From Enterobacter asburiae (GTDB lineage Bacteria > Pseudomonadota > Gammaproteobacteria > Enterobacterales > Enterobacteriaceae), in assembly GCF_021440515.1 (NCBI RefSeq), contig NZ_JAKCMV010000010.1, positions 1-64,000 of the forward strand: a stretch of 64,000 bases of DNA, in the 5' to 3' direction. Shown piece by piece: positions 1-8,637 of this stretch; within the stretch, counting starts at the first letter, position 1, and the number at the start of each line of letters is the position of its first letter. Made by a program: the position numbers and the translations under genes. The notes under the pieces are model-generated. The model was not told the origin of the DNA and did not search any database. It worked only from the letters and a program-made list of their open reading frames with translations.

Positions 1-1507
1 CCAGCGAGGCGTTCTGCTGGGTCACTTTATCCATCTCCGAAATCGCCTGGCTCACCTGCTCGATGCCGCGGCTCTGCTCGTCGGACGCCGCCGCGATCTC
101 CAGCATGATATCGGTGACGCGCTTCACCGCATCGACAATCTCATTCATGGTGTTGCCCGCCGCAACGACTTCGCCAGAGCCCTGGTCAATCAGCGTCACC
201 GATTCGTTAATCAGGCTCTCGATCTCTTTCGCGGCGTTCGCGCTTCGGCTTGCCAGCGTGCGCACTTCGCTTGCCACGACCGCAAAACCGCGCCCCTGCT
301 CGCCCGCACGCGCGGCTTCTACCGCGGCGTTCAGCGCCAGAATGTTGGTCTGGAACGCGATGCTGTTAATGACGGCGGTGATTTCCGAAATTTTCTTCGA
401 GCTGGTCGAGATATTGCCCATGGTTTTCACCACGCCGGAGACCATCTGGCCACCGCGGCTGGCCTTGCCGGAGGCGTCTTCCGCCAGCTTGCTGGCGTGA
501 TGGGCGTTGTCGGCGTTCTGCTTCACGGTTGCCGTCAGCTGCTCCATGCTGGCCGCCGTCTGCTCAATGGCCGCCGCCTGCTGTTCGGTACGTGAAGAGA
601 GATCGGTGTTGCCCGCAGAGATCTCGCTGGTGCCGCGATAGATCTCTTCCGCCCCCTGGCGCACGGTGCCGACCGTCGTCACCAGCGAGTGCTGCATGGT
701 TTGTAGATCGCGCGTCAGACGGCCAATTTCGCTGCGTCCGGTCGCGTCGTCCGCCATCGTCAGGTCACCCTTCGCGATCTTCTCGATGCGGGTCGCCGCG
801 CGTTGCAGCGGATGGATCACCGTGCGGCGCAGCACCACGAAGGTAATCACGGTCAGTACCAGCGCCAGCGCAAAGGCGCCGATCATAAACATCAGGCCAA
901 GCTGGGTACGAGTGTGGGCCTGGGCGGTCAGGGCGTTCGCGCGATCGGTACGGATTTTAATCGCCTTGAGCAAGACGGCGTTATAGGCGTCATCCAGCGG
1001 GCGCGCTGACTCGTTTTCATGGTTGATAATGGCTTCGAACATGCCGTTTTTGGCATATTTCAGCATCGGCTGAAGCCCGGCGATGTAGGCGTCATAGCGG
1101 GCCTTCAGATCGGCGTCCAGCGCTTCGTCCGCAGGGGTACGCACCGAGCGGCTCATGTAGGAGGCGAATCCATCCTGAGACTGTTTGATGCGCGTTTCGG
1201 CTTCGGCGATGTTCTGCTTCATCGCGTCCATTTCGGCGATACGGCTCGCGGCACCGGCGTGGATCATGTTGATTCGGGCGGTACGCAGATGGTTGGAGCT
1301 GTTGGATAGCCCGGTACGCACCTGAATTTCAGCAGTGACGTCCTGCTGGTCGGTATCGGCCTTCAGCAGGAAATACCCTGCCAGACCGGAGCTCAAGGCA
1401 AACAGAAGAATAATGCCACCGAGAATGGAGGAAAACAGCGGAACCAGCCTGATGTGATGCAAGAAGCTCAGCTTGCGCTGCGCCTGCATCGAAGTTGTGT
1501 TGTCCAT
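1..1507 (-). CDS. trg: Methyl-accepting chemotaxis protein III (Trg), C-terminus cut by window edge
   Basis: Inner-membrane chemoreceptor; in E. coli Trg senses ribose and galactose through their periplasmic binding proteins and signals to CheA/CheW. The reverse-strand frame opens with MDNTTSMQAQRKLSFLHHIR and stays open to base 1, about 502 codons. It shows TM1 at about residues 17-37, a periplasmic sensor segment, TM2 at about 197-217 with a HAMP region after it, and the signalling hairpin tip (INSIAFQTNILALNAAVEAA). E. coli Trg is about 546 residues as I recall, so roughly 40 C-terminal residues lie outside the window. A sigma-28-like promoter lies about 50 bp upstream, as expected for a chemotaxis gene. 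It borders cybB/gapC/aldA in E. coli too. The family is certain and the Trg assignment strong. Confidence 0.93.
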   Translation of the reverse strand, partial: MDNTTSMQAQRKLSFLHHIRLVPLFSSILGGIILLFALSSGLAGYFLLKADTDQQDVTAEIQVRTGLSNSSNHLRTARINMIHAGAASRIAEMDAMKQNIAEAETRIKQSQDGFASYMSRSVRTPADEALDADLKARYDAYIAGLQPMLKYAKNGMFEAIINHENESARPLDDAYNAVLLKAIKIRTDRANALTAQAHTRTQLGLMFMIGAFALALVLTVITFVVLRRTVIHPLQRAATRIEKIAKGDLTMADDATGRSEIGRLTRDLQTMQHSLVTTVGTVRQGAEEIYRGTSEISAGNTDLSSRTEQQAAAIEQTAASMEQLTATVKQNADNAHHASKLAEDASGKASRGGQMVSGVVKTMGNISTSSKKISEITAVINSIAFQTNILALNAAVEAARAGEQGRGFAVVASEVRTLASRSANAAKEIESLINESVTLIDQGSGEVVAAGNTMNEIVDAVKRVTDIMLEIAAASDEQSRGIEQVSQAISEMDKVTQQNASL

Positions 1508-1559
1508 GACCGTCGACTCTCTTATAGGTAAGATGCGTAAAAACACGCCTGTAAAATAG

Positions 1560-1586
1560 TCATCGGCACGGCGGGAAATTAGCTTA
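1560..1586 (-). promoter_or_regulatory. Sigma-28 (FliA) type promoter of trg
   Basis: On the minus strand TAAG, 15 bp, GCCGATGA is seen, against the flagellar sigma-28 consensus TAAA-N15-GCCGATAA: two mismatches with exact spacing. The predicted start point lies about 45 bp before the trg ATG. FliA control of chemoreceptor genes is established; the site here is inferred from the match. Confidence 0.7.
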
Positions 1587-1637
1587 CGGTTAAAAGCGCC
1601 AGCCAGGTCACACTTTAGAGAAGATTATTAAAGAAAC

Positions 1638-1659
1638 GCCAGCGGCAAAAACCGCTGGC
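1638..1659 (-). terminator. Terminator after frmA
   Basis: A perfect 8-bp stem (GCCAGCGG / CCGCTGGC) with a 6-nt loop sits just beyond the frmA stop codon; on the minus strand it is followed by GTTTCTTTAA, a moderate U-rich tail. Confidence 0.65.
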
Positions 1660-1666
1660 AGAATAA

Positions 1667-3093
<1,427 letters not shown>

Positions 3094-3109
3094 GTGAGCT
3101 CCGGGATGG

Positions 3110-3133
3110 ATACTATAGGGGGGTATGGTATAG
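3110..3133 (-). promoter_or_regulatory. FrmR operator
   Basis: A run of six G (C on the coding strand) is flanked by the near-palindromic arms ATACTATA and TATGGTAT. This is the G/C tract bordered by AT-rich inverted repeats recognised by RcnR/CsoR/FrmR repressors. It lies 17 bp before the frmR start, and a TATAGT -10-like element overlaps its gene-proximal arm, so repressor binding would block the promoter. Confidence 0.75.
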
Positions 3134-3244
3134 AAATGATAGCGCTCCGTAAACCCCAGATCTCCTTCCATAAAGATATATCTTAAAAAGCATTACCCCC
3201 GCGCCAGAGTGACTATCATTAAAGTATCAACAAAGGAGGTAGTA

Positions 3245-3517
3245 ATGTCTGACTTCAACACTGATAAAAATGCAGAATACGCAGGTGATAAAGCCAAGAA
3301 TAAACTGGATGAACTGGCTGGCTCAGCGCAGCAGCAGTTTGGTGATATCGTTGATTCACCAAAACATCAGGTTAAAGGCGCAGCGAAGAAATATGCTGCC
3401 CAGGCCAGCGATGTGGTTTCTGACGTCACAGATACGGTTCGTAATAATCCGCTGACGGGTGTGATCGCAGCGGGTGCAGTGGGTATCGTGCTGGGGCTGT
3501 TACTTGGCCGCAAATAA
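3245..3517 (+). CDS. CsbD/ElaB-like small membrane protein with C-terminal glycine-zipper anchor
   Basis: A 90-residue protein starting at the ATG after a strong AAAGGAGG ribosome site. Residues 1-60 are hydrophilic and helix-prone, and the stretch DKAKNKLDELAGSAQQQFGD resembles CsbD-like stress proteins. The C-terminus (PLTGVIAAGAVGIVLGLLLG then RK) is one glycine-rich membrane helix with a basic end, as in ElaB/YqjD/DUF883 proteins, which in E. coli are sigma-S-controlled, inner-membrane and ribosome-associated. It is a single-gene unit with its own terminator. Function is inferred from the family only. Confidence 0.8.
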   Translation: MSDFNTDKNAEYAGDKAKNKLDELAGSAQQQFGDIVDSPKHQVKGAAKKYAAQASDVVSDVTDTVRNNPLTGVIAAGAVGIVLGLLLGRK

Positions 3518-3534
3518 TCGTTACCCCTAAAATT

Positions 3535-3560
3535 AAGGTCCTTCGGGGCCTTATTTTTTG
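3535..3560 (+). terminator. Terminator after the CsbD/ElaB-like gene
   Basis: A 7-bp stem (AAGGTCC / GGGCCTT, one G-U pair) with a stable TTCG tetraloop, followed by ATTTTTTG. Confidence 0.85.
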
Positions 3561-3581
3561 TGCCGCAGAGAATATATTCTT

Positions 3582-3779
3582 CTAACCCGCCTGGCTCGAA
3601 CTTAATCTACCGGACAATACCACCGCCTCGTCCGACGTACATATCTCTATATCCTCCCCCATTAAATGCCAGACGCCGCGTGACGTCCCGCCGCTTTCAA
3701 CATCGGTAATCAGCATGTCTGTATAACGAGCCTGCTGCACAATTCCGCGGAATTTAATCCAGTAGTAACCGTCTTGCAT
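3582..3779 (-). CDS. Small protein of unknown function (65 aa)
   Basis: I do not recognise a named family. The 65-residue product begins MQDGYYWIKFRG, is mixed polar and aromatic, has no signal peptide or membrane helix, and has one cysteine (EICTSDEAV). The start is supported by AAGGAGG about 10 nt upstream. It is convergent with the preceding small gene, and its 3' end comes shortly after that gene's terminator hairpin. The opening resembles short conserved enterobacterial and phage-derived proteins beginning DGYYWIK, but I cannot name one. The strong ribosome site argues for a real gene. Confidence 0.6.
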   Translation of the reverse strand: MQDGYYWIKFRGIVQQARYTDMLITDVESGGTSRGVWHLMGEDIEICTSDEAVVLSGRLSSSQAG

Positions 3780-3865
3780 GGCATACCCTCCTTTTTGGCA
3801 TGGTTAAAGTATTGCAGAGATCTGAAAAAGGGGTAGCGGAGCGGCAGAATGTTTTTTTATAAAAC

Positions 3866-3906
3866 TTGTACACTTTCTCTGTACAGATTTGTACGGATGG
3901 TATAGA
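3866..3906 (+). promoter_or_regulatory. Candidate MerR/BluR-type operator and promoter of ycgZ
   Basis: Three TGTAC motifs occur at 3867, 3880 and 3890, the first two as full TGTACA hexamers. A TATAGA -10-like element follows at 3901 and the ycgZ start at 3954. TGTACA repeats are typical operators of the CarH/LitR branch of MerR regulators, and in E. coli the MerR-like BluR represses ycgZ-ymgA-ariR. No bluR gene is in this window, so the regulator is inferred. Confidence 0.5.
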
Positions 3907-3953
3907 TTCAATCTCAACGATGTTACTAAAATGTTTTTAAATGGTGGGATTAG

Positions 3954-4193
3954 ATGAAACGCAACCGTGCCCCCTCTCCAACGGATAGTGCTATTGCATT
4001 GATTTACAATAAAAATAGCATTCCAACTCAGCAAGAAACGCTGGGGTTAATCGTTGGTGAAATCCTGAAAGAAAACGTACAGCTCAGCAGAATGACAATT
4101 TGTACAAAACTGTTGCGCCGTATTGAAGAGGCCTCCGGCGAGGAAGAAATCGCCCACTACAACGGCCTTATCGCCCTCTTTTTTGAGCGATGA
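3954..4193 (+). CDS. ycgZ: YcgZ-like regulatory connector protein
   Basis: A 79-residue homologue of E. coli YcgZ: the shared core QQETLG-IV-EILK----LSR---C-KLL-R-E-A-GEEE--HYN-LI is clearly visible. In E. coli YcgZ belongs to the BluR-repressed set of small proteins acting through the Rcs system on colanic acid and biofilm. It is first of three collinear small genes (ycgZ, ymgA, ariR), AT-richer than the neighbourhood, and has no membrane helix. E. coli has this locus elsewhere, beside bluR/bluF, which are missing here. Confidence 0.85.
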   Translation: MKRNRAPSPTDSAIALIYNKNSIPTQQETLGLIVGEILKENVQLSRMTICTKLLRRIEEASGEEEIAHYNGLIALFFER

Positions 4194-4255
4194 AGTGAAT
4201 TTTGATTTTTAACTTACTGACTGCGCCTTTTCAGGTAGCGGGGTGAGAAAACGTT

Positions 4256-4555
4256 ATGCATAGAACTTTATTTGAACGACTTAAAGATGACTTATTAGGC
4301 GAGGCCGTATTGTCCATTCTAAAAGAGGAAGGCCCGATCACGTTTGTCGCTCTGGCCGATCGGTTACTGAGTATGGCGGAAGTCGAAACAAATGATGAGC
4401 GTAAGGATGCGTTGATCGCCGCTGAAAAAGAGGTTCGTCAGAAAGTGACGCGCGTTTCGCCAGACAGAGGCACCATTATTGGTGATTACGACGTCGGCAG
4501 AATTCGCTCTCTGTTCAAAAAAGACAGTCTTTCTACCCCGAACAAAAAACATTAA
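4256..4555 (+). CDS. ymgA: YmgA-like small regulatory protein
   Basis: A 99-residue, mostly helical protein in the position of ymgA between ycgZ and ariR. Similarity to E. coli YmgA is partial (GEAVLSIL in the first helix, then a conserved leucine pattern), so the assignment rests on position as well as sequence. The YcgZ/YmgA/AriR proteins are sequence-related, and E. coli YmgA also feeds the Rcs phosphorelay. A GGTGAG stretch about 9 nt upstream may be the ribosome site. The basic C-terminal tail (TPNKKH) is not in the E. coli protein as I recall it. Confidence 0.65.
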   Translation: MHRTLFERLKDDLLGEAVLSILKEEGPITFVALADRLLSMAEVETNDERKDALIAAEKEVRQKVTRVSPDRGTIIGDYDVGRIRSLFKKDSLSTPNKKH

Positions 4556-4578
4556 TTTCCACAGCAACGGTGACTACG

Positions 4579-4857
4579 ATGAGTAAAGCAATGAGGCAGC
4601 AGACTTATAATTTCGACGCACTGCACGACAAATTACTGGCGGACCATTTCATTAATGCAGGCGCACACCTGAATGATGAAGTTGAAGTGTTGGGTTCAGC
4701 TATTCGCTGTATTTTGCTGACCGGCGATAACCTCTCTAATAAAGAGATTATCCTGCAACTTATTCACGCTCTGGAAATTACCCAGGAGCCTGAAGCGTGC
4801 GACGTCATCCGCAATACGCTGGAAATTGTTGTGGGCTTCACCCGCGACGACGTCTGA
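4579..4857 (+). CDS. ariR: AriR (YmgB)-like biofilm and acid-resistance regulator
   Basis: Homologue of E. coli AriR/YmgB, a small helical dimer linked to acid resistance and biofilm control. The matching core E-E-LG-A------GDN--NK-II--LIH-LE and the C-terminal DVIRNTLEIV---T-DD- are unmistakable. The start is uncertain: ATG 4579 (92 aa, weak GGTGA upstream) is chosen, GTG 4570 gives 95 aa and ATG 4591 gives the E. coli length of 88. It is the third gene of the ycgZ-ymgA-ariR unit; the ymgC gene that ends the E. coli operon is absent. Confidence 0.85.
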   Translation: MSKAMRQQTYNFDALHDKLLADHFINAGAHLNDEVEVLGSAIRCILLTGDNLSNKEIILQLIHALEITQEPEACDVIRNTLEIVVGFTRDDV

Positions 4858-4926
4858 GATCCCCTGCCTGCACTGACTCCCCCTCATCCACTCTCGTTTC
4901 TCGCTGTCGCGAGAGGGATGCCTTTA

Positions 4927-4971
4927 CCTGCAAAATGCTGTAATATGCGAATTATTGCAACATTTTGCAGG
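4927..4971 (+). promoter_or_regulatory. Perfect inverted repeat, likely operator of the adjacent DeoR-type regulator
   Basis: Arms CCTGCAAAATG (4927-4937) and CATTTTGCAGG (4961-4971) match perfectly over 11 bp across 23 bp. A TAATAT -10-like hexamer lies between them, and the regulator start codon follows 12 bp after the right arm. The placement over the promoter suggests autorepression. Confidence 0.65.
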
Positions 4972-4982
4972 ATTAACGCCTT

Positions 4983-5726
4983 ATGCACAAAACTGCCAGA
5001 CAGAAATATCTGCTTGATATTCTTACCGAAAAAGGCCAGGCCAGCATCAACGAGCTTGCTGAAAAGTTGCAGGTTTCTGCGGACACCGTTCGTCGTGATT
5101 TAACCGATCTTGAAAATCAGGGCCTGGCGCAGAAGAATCACGGCGGCGCTATCGCTCTCGATCTCTCCGCTATGAATCGCCAGAGCAGAAGCGCACTTCT
5201 GCCAAAAACCAAACAGCAGCTGGGTAAAAAAGTCGCGGAAAACGTTCCCGCGGGCTCAACCCTGTTTCTGGATGCGGGCAGCACGGTGATGGCGGTAGCC
5301 ACCTTCCTTAAGGGACCGCTGACGATCATCACCACGTCGCTGGATATCGCTCAACACTTTAGCGACCGGGCAGACGTTGACCTGATCCTGCTCGGCGGCA
5401 AATGGGATCAGAAGCAGCGCCTGTTTGCCGGCAGCGCCACCCTGTCCATTCTTTCGCGCTATCGCGCTGACGTTGCCATTCTTGGTGCCTGCGCCATACA
5501 TCCGCAGCTTGGCTTAAGCGCCAGTAAAGAGGCCGATGCCGAAGTGAAGCGGGCCATGCTGGCGGCAAGCCATGAGCACTGGATCGTGGCCGACCATCTT
5601 AAGCTCAACCACTGCGAGCCTTACCTGGTTGCCGGGTTATCCGACATTCATCAACTGTATTTAGATCGTCCCTGGGCCGAGCTTGGGGATAACGGCGCGC
5701 TGCAAGTCATCATTGCGGACGCTTAA
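4983..5726 (+). CDS. DeoR/GlpR-family transcriptional repressor
   Basis: A 247-residue regulator with an N-terminal helix-turn-helix (about 5-57; the signature SINELAEKL--S-DTVRRDL is plain) and a C-terminal sugar-phosphate-sensing DeoRC domain (about 75-235; LFLDAGSTV, then TTSLDIA and LLGGKW). Such proteins usually repress sugar catabolic operons and release DNA on binding a phosphorylated sugar. The Gfo/Idh/MocA oxidoreductase follows 16 bp downstream, so the two are probably co-transcribed. The inducer cannot be read from the sequence. Confidence 0.9.
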   Translation: MHKTARQKYLLDILTEKGQASINELAEKLQVSADTVRRDLTDLENQGLAQKNHGGAIALDLSAMNRQSRSALLPKTKQQLGKKVAENVPAGSTLFLDAGSTVMAVATFLKGPLTIITTSLDIAQHFSDRADVDLILLGGKWDQKQRLFAGSATLSILSRYRADVAILGACAIHPQLGLSASKEADAEVKRAMLAASHEHWIVADHLKLNHCEPYLVAGLSDIHQLYLDRPWAELGDNGALQVIIADA

Positions 5727-5742
5727 CAACGTGGAGAGGGTC

Positions 5743-6810
5743 ATGAAAAACGATAAGACAATCAATGTAGCGCTGATCGGCTATGGGTTTGTGGGTAAGA
5801 CCTTTCACGCCCCGCTGATCCAGTCCGTCGAGGGACTGAAGCTGGCGGTCGTCTCTTCCAGTGATGAAGAGAAGGTGAAACGCGATCTCCCGGACGTGAC
5901 CGTGGTCGCCACGCCGGAGGAGGCCATTCAGCATCCGGATATCGACCTGGTGGTGATCGCCTCCCCTAACGCCACCCACGCCCCGCTGGCGACCCTTGCC
6001 CTGAACTCGGGCAAGAACGTTGTCGTCGATAAGCCCTTTACCCTGGACATGCAGGAAGCGCGCGAGCTGATTGCGCTGGCCGACGAGAAACAGCTGCTGC
6101 TTTCGGTATTCCACAACCGCCGCTGGGACAGCGATTTCCTCGGCATTAAACAGGTTATCGAACAGGGCCAGATTGGCAACGTGAAGCATTTTGAGTCGCA
6201 CATTGACCGCTTCCGCCCGGAAGTGCGCGTGCGCTGGAGAGAGCAGAACGTGCCGGGCAGCGGTTTGTGGTTCGATCTCGGCCCACACATGATCGACCAG
6301 ACGCTCCAGCTGTTTGGCCTGCCGCAGTCCGTGCAGGGCAATATCGCCACCCTGCGCGACGGCGCGGAGATCAACGACTGGGCGCATGTGGTACTAAATT
6401 ATCCGCAGCATAAGGTCGTTTTGCATTGCAGTATGCTGGTTGCCGGGGGCGTGTCGCGCTTTACCGTTCACGGCGATAAAGCCAGCGTGGTGAAAGCCCG
6501 TATCGATCAGCAGGAAGCACAGCTGCTGGCAGGCGTTGTCCCGGGAAGCGAAACCTGGGGTGAAGACAGCGACAGCATGGTGCTGTTCAACGCCAGCGGC
6601 GAGCCGCAAACCATCACGACGCCGAAAGGCGATCAGCGTCAGTATTACATTAACGTGCGCGATGCGCTGAACGGCAAGATTGAGAATCCGGTTCACCCGG
6701 TCGAAGCGCTGGCGGTGATGGCGGTGCTGGAAGCGGCGGTAACGTCATCTGAAACTGGGTCAACTCAGATGCTGGAATTAACGGCTGAAGAGCGATCTCA
6801 GCTGCGTTAA
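5743..6810 (+). CDS. Gfo/Idh/MocA-family NAD(P)-dependent oxidoreductase (YdgJ-like)
   Basis: A 355-residue cytoplasmic sugar or cyclitol dehydrogenase. The N-terminal Rossmann fold is marked by ALIGYGFVGKTFHAPLI, the family EKP motif appears as VVDKPFT at about 90-96, and the C-terminal substrate domain includes HNRRWDSDF and LGPHMIDQ, whose histidine and aspartate contribute to the active site. It is closest to E. coli YdgJ among proteins I know (shared FHNRRWDSDF and FESH-DRFRP), but not obviously an orthologue; related enzymes reduce or oxidise scyllo-inositol or gluconate-type substrates. The start at 5743 has GGAGAGGG just upstream. It pairs with the DeoR regulator. Confidence 0.85.
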   Translation: MKNDKTINVALIGYGFVGKTFHAPLIQSVEGLKLAVVSSSDEEKVKRDLPDVTVVATPEEAIQHPDIDLVVIASPNATHAPLATLALNSGKNVVVDKPFTLDMQEARELIALADEKQLLLSVFHNRRWDSDFLGIKQVIEQGQIGNVKHFESHIDRFRPEVRVRWREQNVPGSGLWFDLGPHMIDQTLQLFGLPQSVQGNIATLRDGAEINDWAHVVLNYPQHKVVLHCSMLVAGGVSRFTVHGDKASVVKARIDQQEAQLLAGVVPGSETWGEDSDSMVLFNASGEPQTITTPKGDQRQYYINVRDALNGKIENPVHPVEALAVMAVLEAAVTSSETGSTQMLELTAEERSQLR

Positions 6811-6815
6811 AAAAA

Positions 6816-6847
6816 CAGGCCGGGTAGCGATGCGCTTGCCCGGCCTG
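6816..6847. terminator. Bidirectional hairpin between the oxidoreductase gene and cybB
   Basis: A perfect 9-bp stem (CAGGCCGGG / CCCGGCCTG) with a 14-nt loop. An A-run on the left supplies the U-tract for the minus-strand cybB transcript. The loop (TAGCGATGCGCTTG) resembles REP-type repeats. Confidence 0.7.
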
Positions 6848-6879
6848 CGATTCAGTGCCCCGCCGGGCAATTACGTCCG

Positions 6880-7410
6880 CTACGACCGCTTTTTCGGCAT
6901 CATGCGCAGCAGGGTGTTGTCTTTCCAGTAGTAGTGATGCATCAGCGCCGCCAGGGCGTGCAGGCCAATCACGAAATAGCCCAGATTCGCCAGGGTGACG
7001 TGCCACTCTTTTAGCATATCCACCAGGTCGAAATTCGACTCCGCCGCGTGTGGCATCACCATGCCGAAGGCAAACCAGTCGTTTCCACGGTTGTACATCA
7101 TCACAATGCCGATCAGCGGCAGCGCAATAAACAGCAGATAAACGATTAAATGCCCCAGGTGAGACATCCCGGTTATCATCGCCTTCGGCTTAGGCTGGAT
7201 CGGCGGTGCCGGGTATTTCAGACGCACCAGCAGGCGCGCCACCATCAGCACCAGAATAGAGATCCCGCAGGACACGTGGATCATGTTGATGAGCGGACGG
7301 TCAGCTCGCGGGAAAAAGCCCCTGAACTCCATGGCGCAGTACGCCACGATGACCAGCAGAAACACCAGCCAGTGAATGCCAATTTGCAGGCCCGTATATT
7401 TAGTTCGCAT
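6880..7410 (-). CDS. cybB: Cytochrome b561
   Basis: A 176-residue inner-membrane di-haem b protein nearly identical in layout to E. coli CybB, which oxidises ubiquinol (reported as superoxide:ubiquinone oxidoreductase). There are four membrane helices at about 9-28, 43-63, 85-105 and 140-160. Likely haem histidines lie in QIGIHWLVF (His13), NMIHVSCG and the C-terminal HALAALMHHYY. It ends in MMPKKRS like E. coli. It is divergent from gapC with a 189-bp intergenic region. Confidence 0.94.
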   Translation of the reverse strand: MRTKYTGLQIGIHWLVFLLVIVAYCAMEFRGFFPRADRPLINMIHVSCGISILVLMVARLLVRLKYPAPPIQPKPKAMITGMSHLGHLIVYLLFIALPLIGIVMMYNRGNDWFAFGMVMPHAAESNFDLVDMLKEWHVTLANLGYFVIGLHALAALMHHYYWKDNTLLRMMPKKRS

Positions 7411-7599
7411 ATGATTTCCCGAGAAAAAACGTTTATCGCGTCAACATAACCACCTTTCCTTAAAAATTCATTAACTTTTCTGTATGGATTTTCAAAAGCT
7501 TCCCGACGCATGACGTATCTTCAATTGCCTCTCTCTATCTGATGGTCTAAGCCTGGATGAGTTAAAACTGTCGCACCGACAGCCAACCAGGAGATAACC

Positions 7600-8601
7600 A
7601 TGAGTAAAATTGGTATTAACGGATTTGGACGCATCGGACGCCTTGTACTGCGCCGTCTTCTCGAAACCCAGGATAGCAATACCGTGGTCGCCATCAACGA
7701 CCTCACCTCTCCCAGAGTGCTGGCCTATTTGCTCAAGCACGACTCTAACTACGGCGGTTTCCCGTGGAGCGTGGATTTCACCGAGGATTCGCTGATTGTC
7801 GACGGCAAATCGATTTCGGTGTACGCCGAAAAAGAGGCCAAACATATCCCGTGGAAAGCGGCAGGCGTGGATATCGTCGTGGAATGCACCGGTTTTTATA
7901 CCTCTGAAGAGAAATCTAAGGCCCACCTGGAGGCGGGAGCCAAAAAAGTGCTGATTTCTGCCCCTGCGGGAGAGATGAAAACCATTGTGTTCAACGTTAA
8001 CGACGACACCATCGAGGCCAGCGATACCATTATTTCCGTGGCCTCCTGCACCACCAACTGCCTGGCTCCGCTGGCAAAAGCGCTACACGACGCCTTCGGC
8101 ATCAAAGTCGGCACCATGACCACCATCCACGCCTACACCGGCACCCAGGCGCTGGTCGACGGGCCGCGCGGCAAAGATCTACGCGCCTCTCGCGCGGCGG
8201 CGGAAAATATCATTCCGCACACCACCGGGGCGGCAAAGGCCATTGGGCTGGTGATCCCGGCGCTGAGCGGCAAGCTCAAGGGCCACGCCCAGCGCGTACC
8301 GGTCAAAACCGGATCGGTAACTGAACTGGTGTCGATTCTGGATAAAAAGGTGACCGTCGAAGAGATCCACCAGGCGCTGAAGCAGGCCACGGCGAATAAC
8401 GAATCGTTCGGCTATACCGAAGAGGAAATTGTCTCGTCTGACGTGATCGGCTCGCACTTCGGCTCGGTGTTTGATGCCACCCAGACGGAAGTGACCGACG
8501 CGGGCGATGTGCAGCTGGTGAAGACCGTTGCCTGGTACGACAACGAATATGGCTTTGTGACGCAGCTGGTGCGCACGCTGGATAAATACGCGGCGCTGTA
8601 A
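7600..8601 (+). CDS. gapC: Glyceraldehyde-3-phosphate dehydrogenase GapC (intact)
   Basis: A 333-residue NAD-dependent GAPDH, oxidising and phosphorylating glyceraldehyde 3-phosphate. The Rossmann start [14 protein letters not shown], catalytic Cys150 in [10 protein letters not shown] and partner His in [10 protein letters not shown] are all present, and the frame is uninterrupted. It is distinct from GapA-type proteins. In E. coli K-12 the gene at this place, between aldA and cybB, is a broken pseudogene; here it looks functional. The start is preceded by CAGGAG. It is convergent with aldA through a shared terminator. Confidence 0.93.
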   Translation: MSKIGINGFGRIGRLVLRRLLETQDSNTVVAINDLTSPRVLAYLLKHDSNYGGFPWSVDFTEDSLIVDGKSISVYAEKEAKHIPWKAAGVDIVVECTGFYTSEEKSKAHLEAGAKKVLISAPAGEMKTIVFNVNDDTIEASDTIISVASCTTNCLAPLAKALHDAFGIKVGTMTTIHAYTGTQALVDGPRGKDLRASRAAAENIIPHTTGAAKAIGLVIPALSGKLKGHAQRVPVKTGSVTELVSILDKKVTVEEIHQALKQATANNESFGYTEEEIVSSDVIGSHFGSVFDATQTEVTDAGDVQLVKTVAWYDNEYGFVTQLVRTLDKYAAL

Positions 8602-8606
8602 AAAAA

Positions 8607-8632
8607 TGCCCCCTCGCTGGCCGGAGGGGGCA
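8607..8632. terminator. Convergent terminator between gapC and aldA
   Basis: A perfect 9-bp stem (TGCCCCCTC / GAGGGGGCA) with an 8-nt loop. The left flank is a run of A, giving a strong U-tract for the aldA transcript on the minus strand; the + strand side lacks a T-run. Confidence 0.85.
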
Positions 8633-8637
8633 TTCGC

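Noticed and set aside
4570-4578. GTG start for ariR
   Set aside because: No ribosome site precedes it; ATG 4579 or 4591 better fits the length of the family.
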